The notes: generated from the letters alone by a model not told the origin. Counted from the first letter of the stretch, positions 18,070 through 27,056 are shown. The stretch: DNA of 64,000 nucleotides from Kitasatospora phosalacinea (GCF_030268885.1 NZ_BSSA01000006.1:248001-312000); one strand, 5' to 3'. Made by a program: numbers and translations.

Positions 18070-18125
18070 GCCGCTCTCCTCCGTGTTCGTGGTTCCCGCG
18101 GGTCGGGTTCGTACGTTTCAGCCGG

Positions 18126-18572
18126 TCACGCGACGGGGGCCGGATCGGCCCGCTCTGCCCGTTCGGCGTGGGCGAGCAGGCCGGCCATCGCCTCCGGGAA
18201 GTCCTCGGTGATCACCGGGCCGAGTTCGGGGCCGAGCCGGTCGGCGTCCGGGCCGGTGATCTCCAGGCGGTGGACCACCCGGGTGCCGCCGTCGGGGAGG
18301 GCGGTGAGGGTGTGCGAGAAGTCCAGCACGGCGCCGCCGAACTCGGTGCGGTCGGCGTAGGCGCGGTCCGGCTCGATCCGGGTGATGACCGAGACGATCG
18401 GGTCCTGCCCGGTCGGGGTCATCGAGACCCTGCCGCCGACCGCGAACGGGCCGTCCAGGGTGACGGCCTCCATCGAGGTGTCCCAGTCCGTCCAGCGGTC
18501 CAGGTCGCTGAGCACGGCCCAGACGGCGTGCGGCGCGGCGGTGGTCTCGGCGGTGTACTCGTGCTGCCACAT
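18126..18572 (-). CDS. SRPBCC (START/Bet v 1-like) family protein
   Basis: 148 residues with the polyketide-cyclase/START-like pattern ATTAAPHAVWAVLSDLDRWTDWD at the N-terminus and a predicted long C-terminal helix (ITEDFPEAMAGLLAHAERAE). Such proteins bind hydrophobic ligands in a central cavity. The ligand is unknown. It is the first gene of a two-gene unit with the MarR regulator, so it may be the main gene that regulator controls. Confidence 0.87.
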   Translation of the reverse strand: MWQHEYTAETTAAPHAVWAVLSDLDRWTDWDTSMEAVTLDGPFAVGGRVSMTPTGQDPIVSVITRIEPDRAYADRTEFGGAVLDFSHTLTALPDGGTRVVHRLEITGPDADRLGPELGPVITEDFPEAMAGLLAHAERAERADPAPVA

Positions 18573-18603
18573 GGCGGTTCCCCCTGTGCTCGATTTCCTC
18601 TAC

Positions 18604-18635
18604 GCGGAGATTATCCCTGCGGGGATCATCTCCGC
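18604..18635. promoter_or_regulatory. Inverted repeat, candidate MarR operator
   Basis: Arms of 14 nt (18604-18617 and 18622-18635) pair with one mismatch around a 4-nt centre. The halves also read as direct repeats (GCGGAGATTATC, GCGGGGATCATC). It begins 32 bp upstream of the SRPBCC ATG and lies in the 187-bp region shared with serS. Confidence 0.6.
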
Positions 18636-18681
18636 AAGGGCGGGGGCGGACGGCGTGCGGCGGACCCGAAAGGCGCTGCAC

Positions 18682-18733
18682 CGGTTTCCCCCGCCCTGCT
18701 ACGGTCGAAACGAATTCGACCCGGCGGAAACCG
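18682..18733 (+). promoter_or_regulatory. Structured 5' leader before serS
   Basis: An inner perfect hairpin GGTCGAA-ACGAA-TTCGACC (18703-18721) sits inside an outer pairing of CGGTTTCC...GCC (18682-18693) with GGCGGAAACCG (18723-18733). The ribosome site GAGGAG follows at 18743. This could be a leader that controls synthetase expression or a chance fold; it lacks a recognisable T-box sequence. Confidence 0.4.
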
Positions 18734-18759
18734 CTGCGACCCGAGGAGAACCGACTCCG

Positions 18760-20055
18760 ATGCATGATGCCCGCGTCCTGATCGACCTGGGGGACGAAGC
18801 CGTCCGGCTCCTGGCACGTCGTGGCTACCAGCTCGACCTGTCCGCGCTGCAGGCGCTGCAGTCCCGCCGCAACAGCGGCATCCAGGCCGGTGACGAGCTG
18901 CGGGCCCGCTCGAAGCAGGTCGCCCAGGAGGTGCAGCGCACCGCGAAGCAGGGCGGGGACGTCACCGAGCTGAAGGAGGCCGCCCGCGCGCTGAAGGAGC
19001 AGGTCCAGCAGAACGAGGCGGAGCTGGAGCAGGTCCAGCAGGAACTGACCGACCTGCTGCTGACCATCCCCAACCTGCCCGACGACGAGGCCCCCGACGG
19101 CTTCTCCGACGAGGACGCCCGCGAGCTGCGCCGGGTCGGCGAGCCGCAGCGCTTCGACTTCGCGCCCAAGGACCACGTCGACCTCGGCGAGACCATGGGC
19201 ATCATGGACTTCGGCCGCGCCACCAAGCTGTCGGGCTCGCGCTTCAGCGTGCTGCGCGGCGCCGGTGCGGCGCTGGAGCGGGCGATCGTCGCCCTGCTGC
19301 TGGACCTGCACACCCGCCGCCACGGGTACGTCGAGCACGCGGTGCCGTACCTGGTGAACCGGCGCACCATGACCGGCACCGGGCAGCTGCCGAAGTTCGA
19401 GGAGGACCTGTTCAGGACCGGCGTCGCGGACCGGGACCTGTTCCTGATCCCGACCGCCGAGGTCCCGCTGACCAACCTGTACGCGGACGAGATCGTCCCG
19501 CCGGCCGAGCTGCCGCTCGCGCTCACCGCGCACACCCCGTGCTTCCGCTCGGAGGCCGGTTCGTACGGGCGGGACACCCGCGGGCTGATCCGGCTGCACC
19601 AGTTCTCGAAGGTCGAGATGGTGCGGATCTGCGCGGCCGAACAGTCCCGGGAGCAGATGCAGTTGATGGTCTCGCACGCCGAGTCCTGCCTGCAGGAGCT
19701 CGAACTCTCCTACCGCGTCGTCGCGTTGGCGGCGGGTGACACCGGATTCTCCTCGCAGCTGACGTACGACCTGGAGGTGTGGCTGCCCAGCCAGGGCACC
19801 TACCGGGAGATCTCCTCGGTGTCGGACTTCGGCACCTTCCAGGGCCGCCGGGCCGGCATCCGCACCCGCGACGAGAAGGGCAGGCCGACCCCGGCCGCCA
19901 CCATCAACGGCTCGGGCCTGCCGCTGGGCCGCACCATCGCGGCGGTGCTGGAGCAGCACCAGCAGGCCGACGGCTCGGTGTTGCTGCCCAAGGCCCTGCA
20001 CCCCTACCTGGGCTTCGCCCGGATCGCCGCGGACGGCACGCCCGTCGCGGAGTAG
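18760..20055 (+). CDS. serS: Seryl-tRNA synthetase, probably a second, non-housekeeping type
   Basis: 431 residues from ATG 18760 (GAGGAG upstream). The N-terminal ~105 residues form the two-helix coiled-coil arm that contacts tRNA-Ser. The class II core has motif 2 FRSEAGSYGRDTRGLIR (~262-278) and motif 3 GSGLPLGRTIAAVLE (~385-399). The N-terminus (MHDARVLIDLGDEAVRLL) differs strongly from the usual Streptomyces SerRS, which starts MIDLRLLREDPDRV-like. Streptomycetes sometimes carry extra SerRS genes as self-resistance (albomycin) or biosynthetic (valanimycin) enzymes. Neither kind of cluster is visible here, so the reason for a second copy is unclear. Confidence 0.9.
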   Translation: MHDARVLIDLGDEAVRLLARRGYQLDLSALQALQSRRNSGIQAGDELRARSKQVAQEVQRTAKQGGDVTELKEAARALKEQVQQNEAELEQVQQELTDLLLTIPNLPDDEAPDGFSDEDARELRRVGEPQRFDFAPKDHVDLGETMGIMDFGRATKLSGSRFSVLRGAGAALERAIVALLLDLHTRRHGYVEHAVPYLVNRRTMTGTGQLPKFEEDLFRTGVADRDLFLIPTAEVPLTNLYADEIVPPAELPLALTAHTPCFRSEAGSYGRDTRGLIRLHQFSKVEMVRICAAEQSREQMQLMVSHAESCLQELELSYRVVALAAGDTGFSSQLTYDLEVWLPSQGTYREISSVSDFGTFQGRRAGIRTRDEKGRPTPAATINGSGLPLGRTIAAVLEQHQQADGSVLLPKALHPYLGFARIAADGTPVAE

Positions 20056-20081
20056 CAGGGAGCAGCAGCAGGAGCGGGGCC

Positions 20082-20119
20082 CCGGTGGCGCGCGACGGAC
20101 GACCGTCGCGCGCCACCGG
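20082..20119. terminator. Hairpin terminator after serS
   Basis: Perfect 17-bp stem (20082-20098 with 20103-20119) and loop ACGA, 26 bp after the serS stop. Confidence 0.85.
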
Positions 20120-20126
20120 CACGTCC

Positions 20127-20240
20127 GGGCGCGGACGGCGGTGCGGGCAGCGGATGGCAGCACGGGCGGCGGACGGCGGAGGGGGCGGGCAGCGGCGGTG
20201 CGGACGGCGGACGGGGCGGGCAGCGGCGGGGCGGGTGGCG
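20127..20240. repeat. Degenerate GGCGGAC/GGGCAGCGG low-complexity repeat
   Basis: After the serS terminator the ~110 bp consist of imperfect repeats of GCGGACGGCGG and GGGCGGGCAGCGGCGG. No coding sense is evident. It fills most of the 256-bp gap before the lipid-kinase gene. Confidence 0.5.
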
Positions 20241-20311
20241 CGGGCGGCGTCGGGGGCCGCAGGCATGTGGCGTGCCGGGCGGGGTAGCTGACCGGGCGTT
20301 ACCGTCGATGG

Positions 20312-21652
20312 ATGGGAGAGGCGGCGAAGGTGGTGCGGCCGGCGAGGACGGTGTGGCTGGCCCGGGCGGCGATCGGCTGCGGGCTGGCGGCGGTGCTGGT
20401 GCTGGCCGCCGGGGCGGGGCTGCGCGGGGCCCTGGTGGTGGCGGTCGGCGTGGTCGCCCTGGCGCTGATGGCGGTCGGCGGGTGGTGGGCGCTGTCGCGG
20501 CGCGGGCCGCTGCGCTGGCTGGGGGTGCTGCTGGCGGTGGCGGCCCCGGCGGCGGCGGTGGCGCTGTACGTGGGCGCGGGGACGTGGCCGTGGGTGCTGG
20601 GCGCGGTGGCGCTGTGGGCGGCGGGCCTGTGGCTGGCCCGGACGGCGCTGCGGTCGGCGCGGCGGACCAGGGAGATGCCGGAGCGGGAGGTCGACGCGCC
20701 GCGCAGGCCCGTGCTGATCATGAACCCGAAGTCCGGCGGCGGGAAGGTCGAGAAGTTCCACCTCGCGGAGCGGGCCCGCGAACTGGGCGCGCAGGTCGTC
20801 CTGCTGGACCCGGACGCCCACCAGGACGTGGTGGAGCTGGCCGAGCGGGCGGTCGCGGACGGCGCGGACCTGTTGGGCGTGGCGGGCGGCGACGGCACCC
20901 AGGCGCTGGTCGCGCAGGTCGCGGCCCGGCACGGGCTGCCGTTCCTGGTGGTGTCGGCGGGCACCCGCAACCACTTCGCCCTCGACCTGGGCCTGGACCG
21001 CACCGACCCGGCCCGCTGCCTGGACGCGCTGACCGACGGTGTGGAACTGCGGGTCGACCTGGGCGAGGTCGCAGGCCGGGCCTTCGTCAACAACGTCTCC
21101 TTCGGCACCTACGCGGAGATCGTGCAGAACCCCGAGTACCGGGACGCGAAGGCCGCCACGATCCTCGCCATGCTGCCCGACCTGCTGGTCGGCTACGCGG
21201 GCGCCCGGCTGTCCGCCGAGGCGGGCGGCGAGCGGCTGGAGCACCCGCAGGCCGTCCTGGTCAGCAACAACCCGTACGACGCGGGCGACCTGCTCGACCC
21301 GGGGCGGCGCTCCCGGATGGACCGCGGGCGGCTCGGCGTGCTCGGCGTGCGGGTGGACGGCGCGGCGCAGGCCGCGGACCTGGCGCTGCGTGGTACGAGT
21401 GCGGAGGCGGTGACGGTGCTGGTCGGCCGGGAGGTGCTGGTCACGGCGGACGTGCCGAGCATTCCGGTCGCGGTGGACGGCGAGGCCCTGGAACTGGACG
21501 TGCCGGTGCGCTGCGTCATCCGGCCCGGCGCGCTGCGGGTGCGGGTCCCGCGCGACCGGCCGGGCACGGTGGCACCCGCCCCGGCCCTGAAGTGGAGTCG
21601 GCTGGCGCACCTCGCGTCGGGCCGGACGGAAGAGAACGGTGGTGCACGGTGA
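20312..21652 (+). CDS. Membrane-linked diacylglycerol-kinase-family lipid kinase
   Basis: 446 residues. The first ~115 residues hold four hydrophobic segments; the cytoplasmic kinase domain follows, with PVLIMNPKSGGGK (~residue 131), VAGGDGTQALVA (nucleotide-binding GGDGT, ~190) and SAGTRNHFALDLGL (~215). Members phosphorylate lipids such as diacylglycerol or sphingoid bases. The stop codon overlaps the GTG start of a PAP2 phosphatase (GTGA), so a kinase and a lipid phosphatase are co-produced; they may act on the same lipid in opposite directions. Confidence 0.9.
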   Translation: MGEAAKVVRPARTVWLARAAIGCGLAAVLVLAAGAGLRGALVVAVGVVALALMAVGGWWALSRRGPLRWLGVLLAVAAPAAAVALYVGAGTWPWVLGAVALWAAGLWLARTALRSARRTREMPEREVDAPRRPVLIMNPKSGGGKVEKFHLAERARELGAQVVLLDPDAHQDVVELAERAVADGADLLGVAGGDGTQALVAQVAARHGLPFLVVSAGTRNHFALDLGLDRTDPARCLDALTDGVELRVDLGEVAGRAFVNNVSFGTYAEIVQNPEYRDAKAATILAMLPDLLVGYAGARLSAEAGGERLEHPQAVLVSNNPYDAGDLLDPGRRSRMDRGRLGVLGVRVDGAAQAADLALRGTSAEAVTVLVGREVLVTADVPSIPVAVDGEALELDVPVRCVIRPGALRVRVPRDRPGTVAPAPALKWSRLAHLASGRTEENGGAR

Positions 21653-22227
21653 GGGCGTTGACGCGGTGGGTGCTGGCTGGTCAGCGCGTGGTCGCGGACC
21701 TGTCGGCGGTGGACGAGGCGGTGTACGTGGCGGTGGCCGCGACCCCGACGCCGACCCTGGACGAACGGCTGCGGCAGCTCTCCACGGCGGCGAACCACTC
21801 GAAGATCTCGATCGCGGTGGCCTGCGGGCTGGCCCTCGTCCCGGGACGGCCGCGGCGGGCGGCGGTGGTCGGGCTGGCGTCGGTGGCGACGGCCTCGGCG
21901 GCGGCGAACCTGCTCGGCAAGTCGCTGGCGCGGCGCCACCGGCCGGACCGGGTGGCGGGGAAGGTGCCGGAGGCGCGGCACGTGCCGATGCCCGAGTCGG
22001 CGTCCTTCCCGTCCGGGCACACCGCGTCCGCCTTCGCCTTCGCCACCGGCGTGGCCTCCCGCCTGCCGTGGGCCGCGGCGCCGCTGGGCCTGCTGGCCGC
22101 CTCGGTCGGCTACTCCCGCGTCCACACCGGCGTCCACTACCCGGGCGACGTGGTCGCGGGCGCCCTGCTGGGGACGGTCGCGGGGAGCGTGGTCGCGGGC
22201 GTCGACGAATGGTGGCCGAAGCGCTGA
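21649..22227 (+). CDS. PAP2-family phosphatase
   Basis: 192 residues with the three PAP2 motifs: KSLARRHRP (motif 1, ~residue 86), PSGHT (motif 2, ~120) and SRVHTGVHYPGD (motif 3, ~155). Hydrophobic segments between them indicate a membrane enzyme that removes phosphate from lipid or polyprenyl phosphates. Start is GTG 21649, coupled to the lipid kinase by a 4-bp overlap. Confidence 0.92.
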   Translation: MRALTRWVLAGQRVVADLSAVDEAVYVAVAATPTPTLDERLRQLSTAANHSKISIAVACGLALVPGRPRRAAVVGLASVATASAAANLLGKSLARRHRPDRVAGKVPEARHVPMPESASFPSGHTASAFAFATGVASRLPWAAAPLGLLAASVGYSRVHTGVHYPGDVVAGALLGTVAGSVVAGVDEWWPKR

Positions 22228-22294
22228 CGGGCCGCCCCGCGCGAAGCGGCGTCGGCGCCGGTGCCGGTGTCGTGTGCGCCGCGGCGGTGCGAAC

Positions 22295-22328
22295 GGCCGC
22301 CCCGGACGGGGGAGCGTCCGGGGCGGCC
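22295..22328. terminator. Bidirectional hairpin terminator between PAP2 and kdpC
   Basis: Perfect 14-bp stem (22295-22308 with 22315-22328), loop GGGGAG, between two convergent transcription units. Confidence 0.85.
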
Positions 22329-22350
22329 TGGCCCGGGAGTCGGCGGACCG

Positions 22351-22959
22351 TCACTTCAACCGGGCGACGGCCAGGTTGAGTTGGAGCACGTTGACGCCGT
22401 CCTGGCCGAGGAGGCCGAGCGAGCGGCGGTCGGTGTGCTGCTCGATCAGGCGGTTCAACTCCTCGACGGGGAGGCCGCGTTCACGGGCGACCCGGCCCGC
22501 CTGCTCCCTGGCGTAGGCGACGGAGATGTGCGGGTCGAGCCCGGAGCCGGAGGCGGTGAGCGCGTCGGGCGGAACGCTGGCCGGGTCGACGCCGTCGAAG
22601 GCGGCGACGGCGGCCCGGCGCTCCTCGACGCTCCTCAGCAGGTCGGCGCTGTTCGGGCCGAGGTTGGAGGCGCCGGAGGCGGTCGGGTCGTAGCCGCCCG
22701 CGGAGGGCCGGGGCTGGAACCACTTCGGGTCGGGCCGGTGCGGGGCGCTCGGGTCGGTCTGCGGCAGGTCGAAGCCCTGGCCGAGCAGGGTGGAGCCGAC
22801 CGGCCTGCCGTCGTACTCCGCGATCGAGCCGTTGGCCCGTGCGGGGAAAGCGAGTTGACTGATGCCGGTGACCAGCAGCGGGTAGGCGAGGCCGAGGAGC
22901 ACGGTCATCGCCAGCAGCATCCGCAGTGCGGTGAGGTGGGTGCGCAGGAAGGTGGGCAC
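22351..22959 (-). CDS. kdpC: K+-transporting ATPase subunit KdpC
   Basis: 202 residues with one N-terminal membrane helix (LLAMTVLLGLAYPLLVTGI), then the conserved soluble domain: GSTLLGQGF, YFQPRPS-like WFQPRPSAGGYDPTASGASNLGP and SGLDPHIS. It is the last gene of the Kdp operon and stabilises nucleotide binding by KdpB. Complete and normal in length. Its usefulness depends on kdpA, which appears broken. Confidence 0.96.
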   Translation of the reverse strand: MPTFLRTHLTALRMLLAMTVLLGLAYPLLVTGISQLAFPARANGSIAEYDGRPVGSTLLGQGFDLPQTDPSAPHRPDPKWFQPRPSAGGYDPTASGASNLGPNSADLLRSVEERRAAVAAFDGVDPASVPPDALTASGSGLDPHISVAYAREQAGRVARERGLPVEELNRLIEQHTDRRSLGLLGQDGVNVLQLNLAVARLK

Positions 22960-22975
22960 GGGGTTCTGGCCTCTC

Positions 22976-25057
22976 TCAGCTCAGGCCGGGGACGAACTGG
23001 ACGAGCAGGTCGATCGCCTTGATGCCGACGAAGGGCACCACCAGGCCACCGATCCCGTAGATGCCGATGTTCCGGGCCAGCAGCGAACTGGCGTCGGTGG
23101 GACGGTACTTGACGCCGCGCAGGGCGAGCGGGACCAGGCCGACGATGACCAGGGCGTTGAAGACGACCGCCGAGGTGATCGCGGAGGTCGGGCTGTGCAG
23201 GCCCATGACGTTGAGGTGGCGCAGGCCCGGGTACACCCCCGCGAACATCGCCGGGATGATCGCGAAGTACTTGGCGACGTCGTTGGCGATCGAGAAGGTG
23301 GTCAACGCGCCCCGGGTGATCAGCAGTTGCTTGCCGATCTCGACGATCTCGATCAGCTTGGTGGGGTTGGAGTCCAGGTCGACCATGTTCCCGGCCTCCT
23401 TGGCCGCCATGGTGCCGGTGTTCATCGCCACGCCCACGTCGGACTGGGCGAGCGCCGGGGCGTTGTTGGTGCCGTCGCCGGTCATCACGACCAGCTTCCC
23501 GCCCGCCTGCTCCTGCTTGATCAGCGCCATCTTGTCCTCGGGGGTGGCCTCGGCGAGGAAGTCGTCCACGCCCGCCTCCTCCGCGATCGCCTTCGCGGTC
23601 AGCGGGTTGTCACCCGTGATCATGACGGTCCTGATGCCCATCCGCCGCAGCTCCTCGAAGCGTTCGCGCATGCCCTCCTTGACCACGTCCTTGAGGTGGA
23701 CGACCCCGAGGACCCGCGGCGCCCTCGCGCCGTGCCGCTCGGCGACGACCAGCGGGGTGCCGCCCGCGGCGGAGATCCCGTCGACCAGCGCGGCCACCTC
23801 CGCGCCGACGCTGCCGCCGCCGCTGGTCACCCAGTGGGCGACCGAACCGGCCGCGCCCTTGCGGACCTGCCGCCCGTCCACGTCCACGCCGGACATCCGG
23901 GTCCGCGCGCTGAACGGCACCCAGGCGGCGTGCGCCAACTCGCCCTGCGCCCGCTCGCGCAGGCCGTGCCCGGTCTTGGCGAGGACGACGATCGAACGGC
24001 CCTCGGAGATCTCGTCCGCGAGCGAGGAGAGCTGGGCGGCGTCGGCCAGCTCGTCGGCCCCGACCCCGGGTGCGGGCAGGAACGCGGCGGCCTGCCGGTT
24101 GCCGAGGGTGATGGTGCCGGTCTTGTCGAGCAGCAGCGTGTCGACGTCGCCCGCCGCCTCCACCGCCCGGCCGGACATGGCGAGCACGTTGCGCTGCACG
24201 AGGCGGTCCATGCCCGCGATGCCGATCGCGGAGAGCAGCGCGCCGATGGTGGTCGGGATCAGCGCCACGATCAGCGCGACCAGCACGACCGTCGGCTGCG
24301 GGGCCCCGGCGTACGTCGCCATCGGCTGGAGGGTGACCACCGCGATCAGGAAGACGACCGTCAGCGAGGCCAGCAGGATGTTCAGCGCGATCTCGTTGGG
24401 CGTCTTCTGCCGGGCCGCGCCCTCGACCAGGGCGATCATCCGGTCGATGAAGGTCCTGCCCGGCTCGGAGGTGATCCGTACGACGATCCGGTCGGACAGC
24501 ACCCGGGTGCCGCCGGTGACGGCGCTGCGGTCGCCGCCCGACTCGCGGATCACCGGCGCGGACTCGCCGGTGATCGCCGACTCGTCGACGCTGGCCACCC
24601 CCTCGACCACGTCGCCGTCGCCGGGGATCACCTGCCCGGCCTCGACCACCACGTGGTCGCCCGACCGCAGGGCGGTGCCCGGGACTTCCTCCTCCTCCCG
24701 GGACGACGGCCAGTCGGTGAGGCGGCGCGCGACGGACTCGGTCCTGGCCCGGCGCAGGGACTCGGCCTGCGCCTTGCCGCGGCCCTCGGCGACCGCCTCG
24801 GCCAGGTTGGCGAAGACGGTGGTCAGCCACAGCCAGCCGGTGATCGCCCAGGCGAAGACGGACGGGTCGGCGACCGCGGCGACGGTGGTGACCGCCGAGC
24901 CGACCTCGACCACGAACATCACCGGGTTCTTCACCATCACCCGGGGGTCGAGCTTGCGCACCGCGTCGGGCAGCGCGGCGAGCAGCAGTTTCGGGTCGAA
25001 CAGGCCGGCCGCGGCCCGCTGCGGGGCGGCTCCGGTGGCGGGAGCGGTGGTGGGCAT
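22976..25057 (-). CDS. kdpB: K+-transporting P-type ATPase subunit KdpB
   Basis: 693 residues from ATG 25057, which overlaps the kdpA stop by one base (TGATG). P-type ATPase elements: TGES in [10 protein letters not shown], phosphorylation site [12 protein letters not shown] (~residue 308), and [21 protein letters not shown] (~500s) in the KdpB form GDGTNDAP-like with N in place of D. It hydrolyses ATP to drive K+ uptake through KdpA. The reading frame is intact. A longer frame reaching to 25294 only shadows kdpA. Confidence 0.96.
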   Translation of the reverse strand: MPTTAPATGAAPQRAAAGLFDPKLLLAALPDAVRKLDPRVMVKNPVMFVVEVGSAVTTVAAVADPSVFAWAITGWLWLTTVFANLAEAVAEGRGKAQAESLRRARTESVARRLTDWPSSREEEEVPGTALRSGDHVVVEAGQVIPGDGDVVEGVASVDESAITGESAPVIRESGGDRSAVTGGTRVLSDRIVVRITSEPGRTFIDRMIALVEGAARQKTPNEIALNILLASLTVVFLIAVVTLQPMATYAGAPQPTVVLVALIVALIPTTIGALLSAIGIAGMDRLVQRNVLAMSGRAVEAAGDVDTLLLDKTGTITLGNRQAAAFLPAPGVGADELADAAQLSSLADEISEGRSIVVLAKTGHGLRERAQGELAHAAWVPFSARTRMSGVDVDGRQVRKGAAGSVAHWVTSGGGSVGAEVAALVDGISAAGGTPLVVAERHGARAPRVLGVVHLKDVVKEGMRERFEELRRMGIRTVMITGDNPLTAKAIAEEAGVDDFLAEATPEDKMALIKQEQAGGKLVVMTGDGTNNAPALAQSDVGVAMNTGTMAAKEAGNMVDLDSNPTKLIEIVEIGKQLLITRGALTTFSIANDVAKYFAIIPAMFAGVYPGLRHLNVMGLHSPTSAITSAVVFNALVIVGLVPLALRGVKYRPTDASSLLARNIGIYGIGGLVVPFVGIKAIDLLVQFVPGLS

Positions 25058-26687
25058 CAGTGGAGACCTTCTGCGATCGGGCCGAGGGCCAGGGCCGGGA
25101 AGTAGGTGAGGCCGACGACGATCAGGACGACGCTCGACAGCAGGCCGACGAACAGCGGCCGGTGGGTGGGCAGGGTGCCCGCGCTCACGGGCACCGGCTG
25201 CTGCCTGGCCAGCGATCCGGCCAGCGCCAGCACGAACACCATCGGCAGGAACCGGCCGAGCACCATCGCCAGGCCCAGCGCCGTGTCGTACCACGTGGTG
25301 TTCACCGTGATGCCCGCGAACGCCGAGCCGTTGTTGTTGCTTGCGGAGGTGAACGCGTACAGCACCTCGGAGAAGCCGTGCGGACCGGAGTTGAGCATCC
25401 CGGCCCGCTCGCCGGGCAGCGCGATCGCCGCACCCGTGCCGATCAGCACCAGCACCGGGGTGGTGAGGATGTACAGGGAGGCGAACTTCATCTCCCGGCC
25501 GCCGAGCTTCTTGCCCAGGTACTCGGGGGTGCGGCCGACCATCAGGCCCGCGACGAACACCGCGACGACCGCCAGGACCAGCATCCCGTACAGGCCGGAG
25601 CCGGTGCCGCCGGGTGCGATCTCGCCCAGCATCATGTCGAACACCGTCAACCCGCCGCCGAACGGCGTGAACGAGTCGTGGAAGGAGTTCACCGCACCGG
25701 TCGAGGTCAGCGTCGTCGAGGCCGCGAACAGACTGGACGCGGCGACGCCGAAGCGCTGCTCCTTGCCCTCCAGCGCCGCCCCGGCCGCCTGCAGCGCGCT
25801 GCCCGCGTGCTGGTGCTCGAAGAAGGTGACCAGTGCGGTCGAGGCCGCCCAGAACAGGCCCATCACGGCGACGACCGCGTAGCCCTGGCGGTGGTCGCCG
25901 ACCATCCGGCCGAAGGTGCGCGGCAGGGCGAACGGGATCACCAGCAGCAGGAAGACCTCCAGCCAGTTGGTGAAGCCGGTCGGGTTCTCGAACGGGTGCG
26001 CCGAGTTGGCGTTGTAGAAGCCGCCGCCGTTGGTGCCCAGCAGCTTGACGACCTCCTGCGAGGCCACCGGCCCGCCCGGGATCGACTGGGTGCCGCCCGT
26101 GAGGGTCGTCACCTGGTGGAAGCCGTGGAGGTTCTGCACCATGCCGCTCGCCGCCAGCACCAGCGCGAGGACGATCGACAGCGGCAGCAGCAGGCGCAGC
26201 GAGATCCGGGTCAGGTCGACCCAGAAGTTGCCGACCCGGTCGGTGCGGTGGCGGGTGAAGCCGCGGATCAGCGCCGCGACCACCGCGATGCCGACCGCCG
26301 CCGAGACGAAGTTCTGCACCGCGAGACCGGCCATCTGCACCAGGTGGCCCATCGCCGACTCACCGGAGTAGGACTGCCAGTTGGTGTTGGTGGTGAAGGA
26401 GACCGCGGTGTTCCACGCCTGGTGCGCTTCCATCTCGGGCACGCCCAGGCTCAGCAGCAGGTGGGTCTGCAGCCGGATCAGCCCGTACAGGAACAGCACC
26501 GAGAGCGCGGAGAACGCCAGCACCGAGCGCAGGTACGCCGACCAGTTTGTAGAGACCGCGCTCGGCTCTGAGGTGCTTGGCGGAGGTGAGCAGGTGGGCG
26601 ATGCAGTCGCCCAGGGGGCCGGTAGCACAGGGCCAGCGCGCCGACGAGGGCGAGGGCCTGCAGCCACCCGGCGGGAGTGGCGCCCAT
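25057..26687 (-). pseudogene. kdpA: KdpA K+-channel-like subunit, N-terminus disrupted by two frame changes
   Basis: The native start ATG 26687 (1 bp after the kdpF stop) opens [24 protein letters not shown], the expected first helix, but runs out of frame after a C5 tract (G5 at 26614-26618 on the + strand). The second frame continues [25 protein letters not shown], then homology moves to a third frame at about 26550: [20 protein letters not shown] to the end. All later KdpA motifs are intact ([51 protein letters not shown]). The frame containing the bulk of KdpA can only start with an unrelated sequence (ATG 26667). It is a likely pseudogene unless the two changes are sequencing errors. Confidence 0.82.
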
Positions 26688-26688
26688 G

Positions 26689-26778
26689 TCAGAACTTCTC
26701 CGGGTGGACCAGCGCGAGGACGAGGTACCCGACCAGCGCGGCGGCGACGAGGAGACCCGCTATGTGCTCGGCGCTCAC
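26689..26778 (-). CDS. kdpF: KdpF small membrane subunit
   Basis: 29 residues: VSAEHIAGLLVAAALVGYLV, then LALVHPEKF, a single membrane helix with the KdpF-typical PEKF ending. GTG start overlaps the stop of the preceding 27-residue gene (GTGA); the stop is 1 bp from the kdpA ATG. KdpF stabilises the KdpABC complex. Confidence 0.92.
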   Translation of the reverse strand: MSAEHIAGLLVAAALVGYLVLALVHPEKF

Positions 26779-26858
26779 AGCTTCTCCACCCCCCGCGCGA
26801 TCAGGGCGATGACGGCGAACACGGCGACCGTGAGACCGACGTGGATCAGGTCTGACAT
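26775..26858 (-). CDS. 27-residue membrane peptide at the head of the kdp operon
   Basis: MSDLIHVGLTVAVFAVIALI then ARGVEKL: one hydrophobic helix with a short basic/acidic C-terminus. It is coupled to kdpF by a GTGA overlap, so it is very likely translated. Similar very short ORFs precede kdpF in other streptomycetes from memory, but they are often not annotated. A role as an extra small subunit or as a translational lead for kdpF is inference. No known family is recognised. Confidence 0.65.
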   Translation of the reverse strand: MSDLIHVGLTVAVFAVIALIARGVEKL

Positions 26859-26975
26859 GGCATCCACCAAGGTGGCTCGGAACGGGGACCGGCGCTTTCG
26901 CCGGCCCCCTGAGCCAAACAGCGCGAACGCCCGCCGCCGCGGTTCCTGACGCCGCCCATACGGCCGCCCCGGCAA

Positions 26976-27041
26976 CCTTGACGCCGCCTTGACAGCGCCT
27001 CGGCAACGCCTCGGCAACGCCTCGGCAGCGCCTCGGCGCCG
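26976..27041. promoter_or_regulatory. Six tandem 11-bp repeats upstream of the kdp operon
   Basis: Six consecutive units with consensus CCTyGrCrrCG: CCTTGACGCCG, CCTTGACAGCG, CCTCGGCAACG (twice), CCTCGGCAGCG, CCTCGGCGCCG. They start 118 bp upstream of the first kdp ORF. An 11-bp period equals one helical turn and is the usual arrangement for OmpR/KdpE-type response regulators, so this is a candidate KdpE-binding array. Confidence 0.6.
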
Positions 27042-27056
27042 GGCGCGCCCTCCGCA

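Noticed and set aside
18573..18759. T-box riboswitch before serS
   Set aside because: No T-box core sequence or antiterminator bulge could be found in the 187-bp region; only simple hairpins are seen.
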